From Flavobacteriaceae bacterium UBA4439 (GTDB lineage: Bacteria > Bacteroidota > Bacteroidia > Flavobacteriales > Flavobacteriaceae): a stretch of DNA of 64,000 bases. The DNA lies in contig DGPN01000047.1 of the NCBI GenBank assembly GCA_002390455.1, positions 31,984 through 95,983 on the forward strand, in the 5' to 3' direction. Shown one piece after another: positions 48,682 through 56,543 of the stretch. Under the pieces are notes generated by a model. The model had not been told where the DNA came from. It did no database searches and saw nothing but the letters and a program-made list of their open reading frames with translations. Position numbers and translations under genes: made by a program. The first letter of the stretch is position 1. Every line of letters starts with the position of its first letter.

Positions 48682-49812
48682 TTAGTATTTAAGTAAAAAA
48701 AGGTCTGAGGCGATCCCGTCTGTCAGAAATTTGGCTTTTTTAGTAACTTTCAAAGCATCTCCATCCCAATAAACCCTTTGATCAATCAGATGGTTTTCCA
48801 CTTGCTTTTCCAAGTAATCCGAGTAGTGTTTCCCAAAAGTTTGGTTGATTTTTTTGAGTGAAACCCCCCAAGAGGTTCTCAAACTCGTCATCAAATACTC
48901 ATTAAAAGCATCATGGGTATTCAAAATCTCAGATTGAGCAGGCAAAATTCCCTGTTGAATGGAATTTAGATATTTTATATTATTGGAAGGATTCCAACTT
49001 CTCGTTCTTTTACCATCATAGCTATGGGCTGCAGGACCAATCCCGATATAGGCTTTACCTTTCCAATAATTGGAATTGTTTACTGCATTGAAGCCTGGCT
49101 TACTAAAATTAGAAAATTCATAGTTTTCATATCCTGCTCCCTCCATCCTATCAACCATCCAGTCGTATTGACTCTTAACCAAATCCTCATCTAAGAGTTG
49201 AATCTTTTTATTTTTCACCTGATGCGCCAACACCGTTTTGGGTTCAACGGTAAGAGCATAAATCGAAAGATGGGGAGCCTCAAAAAACAAGGCTTGATTC
49301 AGATTTTTTTTCCAACTGGAGAGATCACTCGAAGGAATTCCATAAATCAAATCAACAGAAAAGTTGTCATAAAGCTTTGCCGTCCACTCAATGGATTTCA
49401 TTCCTTGATCTGCGCTGTGAATCCGATTCATCAATTTCAATTCACTATCCAAAAACGACTGAATACCGATGCTTAAACGATTAATCCCAATAGTTGACAT
49501 CGCTTCCAAATATTCAAAGGAAACGTCATCTGGATTGACCTCTATAGTAATTTCAACACTTTCTCCAAGTTTGAAATTTTTGGTGACGGCATTGATCAAT
49601 TTTTCGACAGACGCAGGAGATAACAAAGAGGGAGAACCTCCTCCAAAGTAAATACTATCAAGCGCATCAGGCCACTGCTCGGCTCTCAATTCTATCTCTT
49701 TTTCAAATCCTCGAAGCATTTTTTCTTGATGCTTCAATTGGGTAGAGAAGTGAAAATTACAGTAATGACAAGCTTGACGGCAAAAAGGAAAATGAAAATA
49801 AATACCCGCCAT
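48682..49812 (-). CDS. hemW: Radical SAM heme chaperone HemW
   Basis: 376 residues. The N-terminal [20 protein letters not shown] contains the CxxxCxxC cluster motif with the extra Cys typical of HemW/HemN-like proteins. YFGGGSPSLL, INRLSIGIQSF and DLIYGIPS follow. HemW delivers heme to respiratory enzymes and is not a coproporphyrinogen oxidase. The C-terminal winged-helix-like part is complete. It overlaps the ruvC stop by one base. Confidence 0.93.
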   Translation of the reverse strand: MAGIYFHFPFCRQACHYCNFHFSTQLKHQEKMLRGFEKEIELRAEQWPDALDSIYFGGGSPSLLSPASVEKLINAVTKNFKLGESVEITIEVNPDDVSFEYLEAMSTIGINRLSIGIQSFLDSELKLMNRIHSADQGMKSIEWTAKLYDNFSVDLIYGIPSSDLSSWKKNLNQALFFEAPHLSIYALTVEPKTVLAHQVKNKKIQLLDEDLVKSQYDWMVDRMEGAGYENYEFSNFSKPGFNAVNNSNYWKGKAYIGIGPAAHSYDGKRTRSWNPSNNIKYLNSIQQGILPAQSEILNTHDAFNEYLMTSLRTSWGVSLKKINQTFGKHYSDYLEKQVENHLIDQRVYWDGDALKVTKKAKFLTDGIASDLFLLKY

Positions 49813-50372
49813 TAACCTGATTTAACTTTTTTGGGATTTTGATTGACATAGGCCTGCCAACCACTATAGCTATTGGTTTTTTCGGGCCTACCCTGATTGA
49901 AAAAGTGGCATACGGCAGCGGCCAAACCATCGGTGGCATCAAGATTCTTAGGTAGGACTTTAATTTTAAAAAAGCTTTGCAACATCTTGGCGACCTGTTC
50001 CTTTGAAGCATTTCCACTTCCAGTAATCGCCATCTTTATCTTTTTGGGAGAATATTCGGTTATTGGAACTTCACGATACAAGCCAGCAGCCATTGCAACC
50101 CCCTGAGCCCTTCCCAGTTTGAGCATTGATTGAACGTTTTTACCAAAAAAAGGAGCTTCAATCGCTATCTGATTCGGGTGGTATTCCTCAATAAGTCCAA
50201 GGGTTCTTTCAAAGATTTGCTTAAGTTTAAGGTAATGATTATCGTATTTTTTTAGCTGGAGCTCATGCATTTGAAGGAGCTTCATCTCCCCTTTCTCGAC
50301 CTTTATCAATCCGAACCCCATGATCGTGGTTCCAGGGTCGATTCCTAAGATGATTTGATCTTCCAAGCTCAT
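49812..50372 (-). CDS. ruvC: Crossover junction endodeoxyribonuclease RuvC
   Basis: 186 residues. The catalytic acids are visible: Asp in ILGIDPGTT, Glu in [11 protein letters not shown] and the C-terminal Asp pair in [15 protein letters not shown]. It resolves Holliday junctions with RuvAB. The start overlaps the preceding lipoprotein gene by four bases. It is unrelated to the RuvC-like domain of the Cas9 homologue nearby. Confidence 0.96.
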   Translation of the reverse strand: MSLEDQIILGIDPGTTIMGFGLIKVEKGEMKLLQMHELQLKKYDNHYLKLKQIFERTLGLIEEYHPNQIAIEAPFFGKNVQSMLKLGRAQGVAMAAGLYREVPITEYSPKKIKMAITGSGNASKEQVAKMLQSFFKIKVLPKNLDATDGLAAAVCHFFNQGRPEKTNSYSGWQAYVNQNPKKVKSG

Positions 50373-50863
50373 TCAACGGGCTGAGCCCTGATTTGGATCG
50401 GTAGGGAAAACTGTGTGTCAACATAAACTCCTACATTGGTTTTGGTTGCTGGAAGTGCATTAGGTAAATTGGTGACAGCATCATTTATCCTTGACTCTAA
50501 ATCAGGCAATGCTCCCAAAACGCTATTGGGTATCTCGGCCTCCAACAAACTAAAAGCACCTTTCTTATCGACTTTTAGAGTTAAAACAATATTGTCGTCT
50601 AGTGGATAAGGGGCTACAAAATTTGTGTCGATAATAGACGCCATCAATTGTTCTGAAATGATATTTTGAAAGCAATCCAATTGATCTTTTTCTTCAAGAG
50701 ATTCGCACTCGGGAAAACTGGGAGCTTGGTCTTTTTTTGACCAAGTTGACGCTTTTTTGATCTCCTTACTGGAAACAGTTGTCGACTCAAACAATTCGCA
50801 GGAGGTCAATTGAATTAAAAATAGTGGAATTAAAACTATTGAAAAAAAAACTCTTCTTTTCAT
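50369..50863 (-). CDS. Hypothetical lipoprotein (TonB-C-like flavour)
   Basis: 164 residues with a lipoprotein signal ([20 protein letters not shown], lipobox LTSC). The region [20 protein letters not shown] resembles the start of TonB C-terminal-like domains in flavobacterial proteins, followed by [19 protein letters not shown]. The match is partial, and function is unknown. It is first in a three-gene unit with ruvC and hemW. Confidence 0.7.
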   Translation of the reverse strand: MKRRVFFSIVLIPLFLIQLTSCELFESTTVSSKEIKKASTWSKKDQAPSFPECESLEEKDQLDCFQNIISEQLMASIIDTNFVAPYPLDDNIVLTLKVDKKGAFSLLEAEIPNSVLGALPDLESRINDAVTNLPNALPATKTNVGVYVDTQFSLPIQIRAQPVE

Positions 50864-50967
50864 AATGGATATTTAATGATTTTTAAAAATACGAACTTTT
50901 CAAGTATTTATTATTTAAACATCTTTATTTTTAAGAATAGAAAAAATCAAAAACCTCAAATTTAAAT

Positions 50968-51453
50968 ATGGATTTAGCACTTATCATCATTGGAATTTTA
51001 CTCATTATTATAGGTCTAATTGGAAGTTTTGTGCCTGTCATTCCAGGCCCTATAACTGCTTGGGTGGCATTATTGATTTTACATCAGACTACTTTTGTGT
51101 CCCCAGATTTTACTTTTTTAGGAATTACACTTTCAATTGCTATTGGTGTTTTTATTTTAGATTACTTTATCCCGATTATTGGTGCCAAAAAATTTGGAGG
51201 AACAAAATCAGGTATTATTGGTGCCACTATAGGACTGATAGTTGGATTAATATTTTTGGGACCGCTAGGAATTTTCCTTGGAACTTTCACTGGTGCATTT
51301 ATTGGAGAGTTAATTAACAATCCAGATGACAAACGCACTGCACTCAAGGCAGCTAGTGGCTCATTAATTGGATTTATCACTGGAGTATTTCTAAAATTCT
51401 CAATAACAGTCTTGTTCGGAATTTATTTCTTCAAAATTTTGTTGGAAAATTAG
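50968..51453 (+). CDS. DUF456 family membrane protein
   Basis: 161 residues. Glycine-rich helices repeat: IIIGILLIIIGLIGSFVPVI with PGPI, IGVFILDYFIPIIGAKKFGG and GAFIGELI. This is the DUF456 pattern, with about four to five membrane segments. Function is unknown. It converges with the cas9-like gene. Confidence 0.88.
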   Translation: MDLALIIIGILLIIIGLIGSFVPVIPGPITAWVALLILHQTTFVSPDFTFLGITLSIAIGVFILDYFIPIIGAKKFGGTKSGIIGATIGLIVGLIFLGPLGIFLGTFTGAFIGELINNPDDKRTALKAASGSLIGFITGVFLKFSITVLFGIYFFKILLEN

Positions 51454-51477
51454 TTCTTATTCTGATAAATTATGAAT

Positions 51478-51513
51478 GTCCCCCTAACTTTAAAAATTCA
51501 ATCAAACCACAAC
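51478..51513 (-). repeat. Single CRISPR-repeat-like sequence downstream of cas9
   Basis: On the minus strand, 86 nt past the cas9 stop, a 36-nt stretch begins GTTGTGGTTTGATTGA and ends in GGGGAC. GTTGTG is the usual first part of type II-C repeats in Bacteroidota. The first 16 nt can pair with the anti-repeat of the tracrRNA-like gene at 55048-55063: 12 Watson-Crick and two G-U pairs around a 2x2 U-U internal loop. No second copy is seen, so there is no array. It could be a relic repeat or a mini-array/scaRNA-type RNA. Confidence 0.45.
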
Positions 51514-51599
51514 ACTATATTTATTTAATGAAATTGTAATGTTGTTGGAGAAATAGAGTATTCCCTAATCCTCTATTCTTTAAGCTTTGGGGGATCACT

Positions 51600-53420
51600 T
51601 CATAAAATTAATTTTTGGGTATTATATAAATATCTTTCTTCAGCTACCACTAAATCTCCAATGGGACTTATTTCGACTTTGAGGGGTTGGTATGTTGACC
51701 ACCCTGTTTTTCTAGAGCCAAAATTGTTGATTCTTATATAATTAGGGTATTCAGTAGCATCCAACTGATTATTGTGTGCTTGGCGAAATTCATAAAAGCG
51801 ACTCGATAATTTTTGAACCCTATACAAATGCTTTACTAAATTATCTTTGGTCAGATCTTCAACGGGTTCCTTTAAATCATTAACACCCATTAAAAACATA
51901 TCATTGATATGAAGAGCAGTGACCATTTCGCAGTCATCATTGGGTAATTGGTAAAGTGAAGCTCCGGATTCTATTCTTTTGATTGCTTCCCAAAAACTCA
52001 CCACTTCCTCATTTAAATCCTGATTCTCATCTCTATAAATTAAGACATGATGGTTCTTTCTCAAATTCACATATTGATCAATATCTTTTTTGAGTTTTAC
52101 GGCCGAATTAAGGGCCTCGCGAATTCTCACCTTATTTACAGGAACTGGATCTCCATTTTTATTAGGAAGAAATACCTTTGTCTTTTTTGATCCATTGACA
52201 TAATTCTTAAAAAAAACTTGTTGGGGTGAAAAAGTATTCTCATCGGAAAGATTGGCATTTTTTAATACCTTAAGAACAGCATTCTTTACATTTACGTCAA
52301 CTATCTTTTCCACTTGCCCCATGGTTCTTATACTCTCCAATGGCTTTCTAATATGATAGGCCGTTTTGAGATTGGGCGGTGTTCGTTTGCCATACATTGA
52401 GTCTCTATGGAGTGAACCTCTAGGGGCAAAACCTCTGTTACTGACAATTTGATCACCTGATTTATAATTTACTTTTCTGGTGCTATAAAAACGATCCTGT
52501 TTCTTGTGAGCTACCAACATGTTGTTAATGAAATAATTCACTTCATTTCTAAAATCATCATGTGGAATAGGAAAAAGAGGCGCATTATTTAGAGTCGAAT
52601 ATTTATTTCTAATCGACAACTCTTTCAGATAATCGTTATCTCTTATGGCTACTATATAGGATTTGAGTCCATAATTTCTATGATCCCTATACCTGAATTT
52701 TTCATGGGTAGGATCGATGATTTTATCTAAAGAAAAGGCATGAATCATATGATCGGTAGTGTAATCTGATGAAATGGACACCCTCACACAGACCTTACTC
52801 AAAAGGCATGCGACTTCCCGGCTCACAAAATTTGGGTCATCTAATTGATTCTTAATGTAATTTCTTTGGTAGTATCTTTTAACAAACTTTCTGAATTTTT
52901 TCTGGTTAGCGGGATAATTGATACTATTGGAAAATAAATCCGCCGCTCGATCAACTACCTTTTCCCATTGTTCGGGATTATCACTAAAAAATTCATAAGG
53001 TGAATTTTCATCCAACCTTTCAGCAAAGTAACTGTAGCAAAGTGTTTTATTGACAGAACTATCATTGAGAGACTTTGACCAAGGGTGAATATACACCACT
53101 TTGATATTGTCCGTAAATAAGGTTTCCAAAGGGATGGGTTCTCCGCTGTAAGGACAAATTCCACTACACTCTTCCCATAATTCCATTTTTAGAAGGTTGA
53201 GTTGAGTAATATTCTCGGATAATGATCCAATTCTATTGATATAACGGTAACGATTATTTGCAACTCTTTTTTGATCCAAGCGATAGATATACCGTTGAAA
53301 TTTATTGGTTTTAAGATTGGTATTGAGTTCTACCTTTATTTCATCAATAGTTCCATATTTATCGACAACAGAATTGATGATTTTTCGGGCTTGAAAAAGA
53401 GTGTTCTTTAAAAGCGGATT
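51600..53420 (-). CDS. cas9: Cas9-like protein, C-terminal half (HNH, RuvC-III, WED/PI), catalytic residues lost
   Basis: 606 codons from the frameshift to the stop. The segment opens with the RuvC-II region (ARKIINSVVDKYG, DEIKVELNTNLK), whose catalytic Glu is kept. HNH follows (CPYSGEPIPLETLF, then YIHPWSKSLNDSSVNKTLC). Aligned on PWS, the HNH Asp and His are Val and Tyr, and the later Asn (before PYEFF) is Ala. RuvC-III reads FRYRDHRNYGLKSYIVAI where active enzymes have HHAxDA: His to Tyr, Asp to Lys. The C-terminal region is well kept (RGSLHRDSMYGK, KNHHVLIYRDE, VVSFWEAIKR, KHLYRVQKLSS). The only ordinary start in this frame is TTG 53279, past RuvC-II, so it is best read as the continuation of the upstream half. 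Confidence 0.85.
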   Translation of the reverse strand, partial: NPLLKNTLFQARKIINSVVDKYGTIDEIKVELNTNLKTNKFQRYIYRLDQKRVANNRYRYINRIGSLSENITQLNLLKMELWEECSGICPYSGEPIPLETLFTDNIKVVYIHPWSKSLNDSSVNKTLCYSYFAERLDENSPYEFFSDNPEQWEKVVDRAADLFSNSINYPANQKKFRKFVKRYYQRNYIKNQLDDPNFVSREVACLLSKVCVRVSISSDYTTDHMIHAFSLDKIIDPTHEKFRYRDHRNYGLKSYIVAIRDNDYLKELSIRNKYSTLNNAPLFPIPHDDFRNEVNYFINNMLVAHKKQDRFYSTRKVNYKSGDQIVSNRGFAPRGSLHRDSMYGKRTPPNLKTAYHIRKPLESIRTMGQVEKIVDVNVKNAVLKVLKNANLSDENTFSPQQVFFKNYVNGSKKTKVFLPNKNGDPVPVNKVRIREALNSAVKLKKDIDQYVNLRKNHHVLIYRDENQDLNEEVVSFWEAIKRIESGASLYQLPNDDCEMVTALHINDMFLMGVNDLKEPVEDLTKDNLVKHLYRVQKLSSRFYEFRQAHNNQLDATEYPNYIRINNFGSRKTGWSTYQPLKVEISPIGDLVVAEERYLYNTQKLIL

Positions 53421-55018
53421 TTAAAATCATTGATTTCTTTATCCTCTTTTGCACCGTAAGGAAATTTTTTGCTAACGGTGAAATCAGAGTTCTGAACTTG
53501 AAGGCCGTAAAGTTTCTTGATTTGAAAATCTGAAAACTGCATTTCATCGATTAAAAATTCTTTGAGCTTAGGAAGAAATCCACTTCTTACATTCTGCCTG
53601 TATAGACTAACAACCCTATTAATAATAAACTGAATGTCGGTCTCTTCGATATTGTCCCACACACTACTCAAGCTATTTTTAACGCCTCCCAGAACAATTG
53701 AAAGCTGATAACTCACTCCTCTTTTGAGAAAATAAAGGATGTTTTTAGCTGCTTTTTCACTGATTGGGGCATATCTTTTATTGACCTCCAACTTTGCAAT
53801 TTTCTGTGCAGCAAGTTCTCCTAGACCCCATTTTTGTTGGGCATGGATTTGTAACTGATCACTGTTATTAAAAAAGTATAATGCATGCCATATATCTTTC
53901 CGTTTTGAAAAAGGCAGATCGAACCAGTCCATACCAAAAAGATCCTCCCTAGAGAGCCTGCTATTTAAACTAGATCCATAAATTACATCACTGTTTTTTT
54001 TGTTGAACTGTAAATTTACAGCTCCAAGTAATTGCTTGATTTCCGAAAACTTAAATCGGCTATTGGCCATGAAAAAACGATAAATTTTTTCACTTTCTTC
54101 GTGGGATAGGCAACCTCCGTCTTTTTTGATAGTATTGATCCATTTATAGGCCAATAAATCTTGATAGACAAGGTTGGAAATAGCGCATCGGGATTTATTA
54201 GGCTCAAATGTACATTTACCAACTTTGTGTTTTTGAGAGCGCAGCGGCTTTTGAAAAAACACTGCACCTATGGAAACTGAATTCCCCTCAGGAGAACCAA
54301 TTAATTTATTTCTTAATTCTTCATTTAACTCAGTATGAAAAGTAGTTTGTTTATTCCAAATAATGTGAGCCTCCTCAATATACATTTCCCTATTGACAAA
54401 TCTATTTCTGATTCTCTCTTCCGCCTTTTTGTATGAAACATTTTCGGGTGGCAAAAGGGAATTGAAGTACTGACCCAAAGTTTCCTCCTTCTTCTTTCTT
54501 TCTAAATCTCTGATTCCGAGCCTATTAAAATGAGGGATTCCCGTAAACAAAGTATTGGTTTTTGAATCTGTATTCCTCTTTCCAAAAGGAAATCCTCTTC
54601 TGATTAATATGTGATAATATATCCGACCCAATTCATGCAGGCTAATTTCTTCATTGACAGCTTTGGCCCTCAATTGATAGGGGTTCAATTTCATCCAATC
54701 AACAAATTCTTTTCTTTGAAAGCAACTTTTGAATGCCTCTTTGTGGATATGGGACTTTTTTAGGGGACACATTTCATGAGCTACAAGTAGTTTTATCAGA
54801 AAATTCTTACGTCTCCTTTTACGACTGTAGCCCATTCTTTTGGAACGGTTTAGAGTCCTTAATGAATTTTTAGAAACCTCCCTATTGCCTGATCCATAAT
54901 TCTCAGAACCTATAGGAAATACGTAGGTTCCCATATCTTTTACCCTTTTAGAATCACTGTCTATTAGAGTCCAACCTATAGCTCCAACATCTAAAGAAAG
55001 TCCTAGTAAATTTGACAT
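53408..55018 (-). CDS. cas9: Cas9-like protein, N-terminal half (RuvC-I, bridge helix, REC)
   Basis: 536 codons from ATG 55018. RuvC-I reads LLGLSLDVGAIGWTLID. Without gaps the catalytic Asp aligns with Ser, and with a 2-residue gap it is Asp10. The Arg-rich bridge helix (SLRTLNRSKRMGYSRKRRRK) and KLLVAHEMCPL follow. REC landmarks are strong: LGRIYYHILIRRGFPFGKR, ETLGQYFNSL, RIRNRFVNREMYIEEAHIIW and VFFQKPLRSQKHKVGKCTF. The frame stops at 53408. One extra base in the A run (plus-strand T at 53419-53422) joins it to the next half, giving 1,139 residues, a normal small II-C length. No cas1 or cas2 adjoins. Confidence 0.87.
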   Translation of the reverse strand: MSNLLGLSLDVGAIGWTLIDSDSKRVKDMGTYVFPIGSENYGSGNREVSKNSLRTLNRSKRMGYSRKRRRKNFLIKLLVAHEMCPLKKSHIHKEAFKSCFQRKEFVDWMKLNPYQLRAKAVNEEISLHELGRIYYHILIRRGFPFGKRNTDSKTNTLFTGIPHFNRLGIRDLERKKKEETLGQYFNSLLPPENVSYKKAEERIRNRFVNREMYIEEAHIIWNKQTTFHTELNEELRNKLIGSPEGNSVSIGAVFFQKPLRSQKHKVGKCTFEPNKSRCAISNLVYQDLLAYKWINTIKKDGGCLSHEESEKIYRFFMANSRFKFSEIKQLLGAVNLQFNKKNSDVIYGSSLNSRLSREDLFGMDWFDLPFSKRKDIWHALYFFNNSDQLQIHAQQKWGLGELAAQKIAKLEVNKRYAPISEKAAKNILYFLKRGVSYQLSIVLGGVKNSLSSVWDNIEETDIQFIINRVVSLYRQNVRSGFLPKLKEFLIDEMQFSDFQIKKLYGLQVQNSDFTVSKKFPYGAKEDKEINDFKIRF

Positions 55019-55043
55019 GTATCTTGGGGTTTATTTATCTTTG
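55011..55043 (+). promoter_or_regulatory. Promoter of the tracrRNA-like gene
   Basis: TTTG at 55011-55014 and TATCTTTG at 55036-55043 are separated by 21 nt, a strong match to the Bacteroidota consensus. The -33 element overlaps the cas9 start codon (55016-55018) on the other strand, so cas9 and this RNA are divergently expressed from shared DNA. Confidence 0.75.
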
Positions 55044-55047
55044 TTAC

Positions 55048-55116
55048 TCAATCTTATCACAATAAGGCTTAATGCCGTAGATGAAATCTTAAATCCCGCT
55101 TCGGTGGGATTTTTTT
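55048..55116 (+). ncRNA. tracrRNA-like small RNA
   Basis: About 69 nt, defined by a promoter and a terminator. The 5' anti-repeat TCAATCTTATCACAAT (55048-55063) is followed by the nexus-like hairpin GGC-TTAAT-GCC (55066-55076) and a single-stranded linker. The intrinsic terminator AATCCCGC-TTCG-GTGGGATT (55092-55111) ends in a T run. The order anti-repeat, ATCACAATAAGG, nexus, terminal hairpin is that of type II-C tracrRNAs. The RNA starts antisense to the cas9 5' leader. Its terminator runs into the stop codon of the converging HTH gene. Confidence 0.75.
55092..55116 (+). terminator. UUCG-capped terminator of the tracrRNA-like gene
   Basis: An 8-bp stem (one G-U) with a TTCG tetraloop is followed by T6-7. 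The T run exists only on the plus strand, which fixes the direction of transcription as away from cas9. Confidence 0.85.
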
Positions 55117-55501
55117 ATAATTGCTTATTTTCAAGCTGAAAATGGAAATCTAAAAGAAGGTCATAGAATTCCCAAAGCAAGTGTTTTGGATCTGTGGGAT
55201 TGATTTTCAATTTTTCAACATTTTTATAAGCGAACTCTAATGAAAATGATTTTAAATCCTCCAAGGAGAGTTCCTTCCGATCGAGATATTTATTTTGATA
55301 TGCTTTTTTTACAGCAGTGTAGTGATTTGATGCTCCGAGTTTTTGGAACAGACCTTGACATAGAGATTCATATTTATCGCCTTTTAAACCAAGAAGGTTT
55401 CTAATTTCATCGCAACTCAAACCTAATGCCATAGATTTCAGAACAGTGAATTCAGAGGAAGTAAATTTATCTGGAGATCCCAGAAGAGTTTGTGTTTTCA
55501 T
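55115..55501 (-). CDS. LuxR-type helix-turn-helix protein upstream of cas9
   Basis: 128 residues. A GerE/LuxR-like HTH occupies residues 12-75: FTSSEFTVLKSMALGLSCDE, then IRNLLGL, LCQGLFQKLGASN and a recognition-like helix. A C-terminal extension of about 50 residues (SLEDLKSFSLEFAYKNVEKL) is not a known sensor domain. It ends 96 nt before the cas9 ATG on the same strand and could be co-transcribed with it, with the tracrRNA-like gene antisense in the gap. A regulatory role for the locus is inference. Confidence 0.75.
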   Translation of the reverse strand: MKTQTLLGSPDKFTSSEFTVLKSMALGLSCDEIRNLLGLKGDKYESLCQGLFQKLGASNHYTAVKKAYQNKYLDRKELSLEDLKSFSLEFAYKNVEKLKINPTDPKHLLWEFYDLLLDFHFQLENKQL

Positions 55502-55543
55502 GATAAATTTAGTTTAGGGTACATTCAAAACATTGAAAGTATG

Positions 55544-55558
55544 ATTTGGGTACCAAAT
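55544..55558. promoter_or_regulatory. Inverted repeat upstream of the HTH gene
   Basis: ATTTGG-GTA-CCAAAT is a perfect 6-bp-arm inverted repeat 43-57 nt upstream of the HTH start codon. Its place suits an operator, possibly autoregulatory. I see no second copy. The rest of 55502-55760 (259 nt) shows no gene. Confidence 0.35.
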
Positions 55559-55760
55559 GATTTCAATTCGAATTTCCGTCAAATTGGCTAGACTAGAAGA
55601 TGCGGCGTTATAATCGGGCGTTTTTTAATTATTTTGGTTTATTCAAAGTAATAATTGGTAAAATGAGACAAATAAGATTTGTGCGTAAATTCCTACAAAT
55701 TATTAAGTTGAGTCATCCCATCCCGAAGATGATAATTTTTGCTAATTTTACACCACACTT

Positions 55761-55964
55761 ATGAAGCTATTTCTTATAACTTTCGTCCTATTAGCTCTTG
55801 CTTTCGCTGGAATTGCAATTAAAATTTGGGCAAAAAAGGGAGGGGAATTTTCTGGTACTTGTGCCAGTCAAAGCCCTTTTCTTAACAAAGAGAATGAAAC
55901 TTGCAGCTATTGCGGAAAATTGCCTTCGGAGCAAAATTGCAAAACAAACCCTCAGCACAATTAA
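55761..55964 (+). CDS. Small Cys-rich membrane protein, NqrM-like
   Basis: 67 residues. One N-terminal helix (LFLITFVLLALAFAGIAIKI) is followed by a short tail with four cysteines: GTCASQ, CSYC and a last NCK. This layout, one helix then GxC, CxxC and C, resembles NqrM, the small Cys protein needed to mature the iron site of Na+-NQR, but the sequence is divergent. It lies 21 nt before the sigma factor gene. The NqrM link is inference. Confidence 0.6.
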   Translation: MKLFLITFVLLALAFAGIAIKIWAKKGGEFSGTCASQSPFLNKENETCSYCGKLPSEQNCKTNPQHN

Positions 55965-55985
55965 TCCTGTTTCTTCAATCTCCCT

Positions 55986-56543
55986 ATGAAGAATGTTAAA
56001 CTTGTTATTGGAAAAGCTCAAAAGCAAGATCAAAAAGCTTTCAACGAACTTTTCAATTATCATTGGAGTTATCTCTATAATTTTCAGTTGAAAAAAACTG
56101 GAAATAAAGATTTTGCGGAAGAAATTTCAATAATTACATTCGCTCGAGCCTTTGATCGAATCTCTACTTTCAACGATCAATTTGAATTCAAAACTTGGCT
56201 CTTGACCATTTCTAAAAACATTTACAACGATTTGTTGAGAAAGGAAAATAATAAAATAAATCTCCAAACACTTTCCTACTCCTCAGATCTTCAGGCGTTT
56301 ACCAATGAAGATCAACCCTCCCCAGAAGATATTTTGATCACTAACCAAAATCTGGAATCTTTACTCAATAAGATTAGGTCACTCAAAAAAGACTATCGAA
56401 AAATTTTGCGACTTCGATTTTTTGATGGACTTTCTTATAAAGAAATCAGTACAAAAATGGATCAACCCATCAATACTGTAAAAGTAAAACTCTTAAGGGC
56501 CAAAAATTTACTGAACCAAAAAATAAAAGAAGATGCTGACTAG
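55986..56543 (+). CDS. ECF-type RNA polymerase sigma factor
   Basis: 185 residues. Region 2 contains QKAFNELFNYHWSYLYNFQLK and the -10 recognition helix FKTWLLTISKNIYNDLLRK. Region 4 contains LKKDYRKILRLRFFDGLSYKEISTKMDQPINTVKVKLLRAK. No anti-sigma gene is adjacent. It overlaps the NRAMP-like gene by 11 nt. Its regulon is unknown. Confidence 0.93.
   Translation: MKNVKLVIGKAQKQDQKAFNELFNYHWSYLYNFQLKKTGNKDFAEEISIITFARAFDRISTFNDQFEFKTWLLTISKNIYNDLLRKENNKINLQTLSYSSDLQAFTNEDQPSPEDILITNQNLESLLNKIRSLKKDYRKILRLRFFDGLSYKEISTKMDQPINTVKVKLLRAKNLLNQKIKEDAD

Noticed and set aside
51454..51599. A full CRISPR array downstream of cas9
   Set aside because: Only one repeat-like unit is visible. The preceding ...CCAACAAC end and the AATAGAG/CTCTATT hairpin do not repeat its sequence.
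53408..53428. Programmed -1 ribosomal frameshifting in cas9
   Set aside because: The junction (GAT TTT AAA ATC) lacks an X XXY YYZ heptamer, and the -1 frame has a stop (TAA) immediately before the usable codon. A one-base deletion explains it better.
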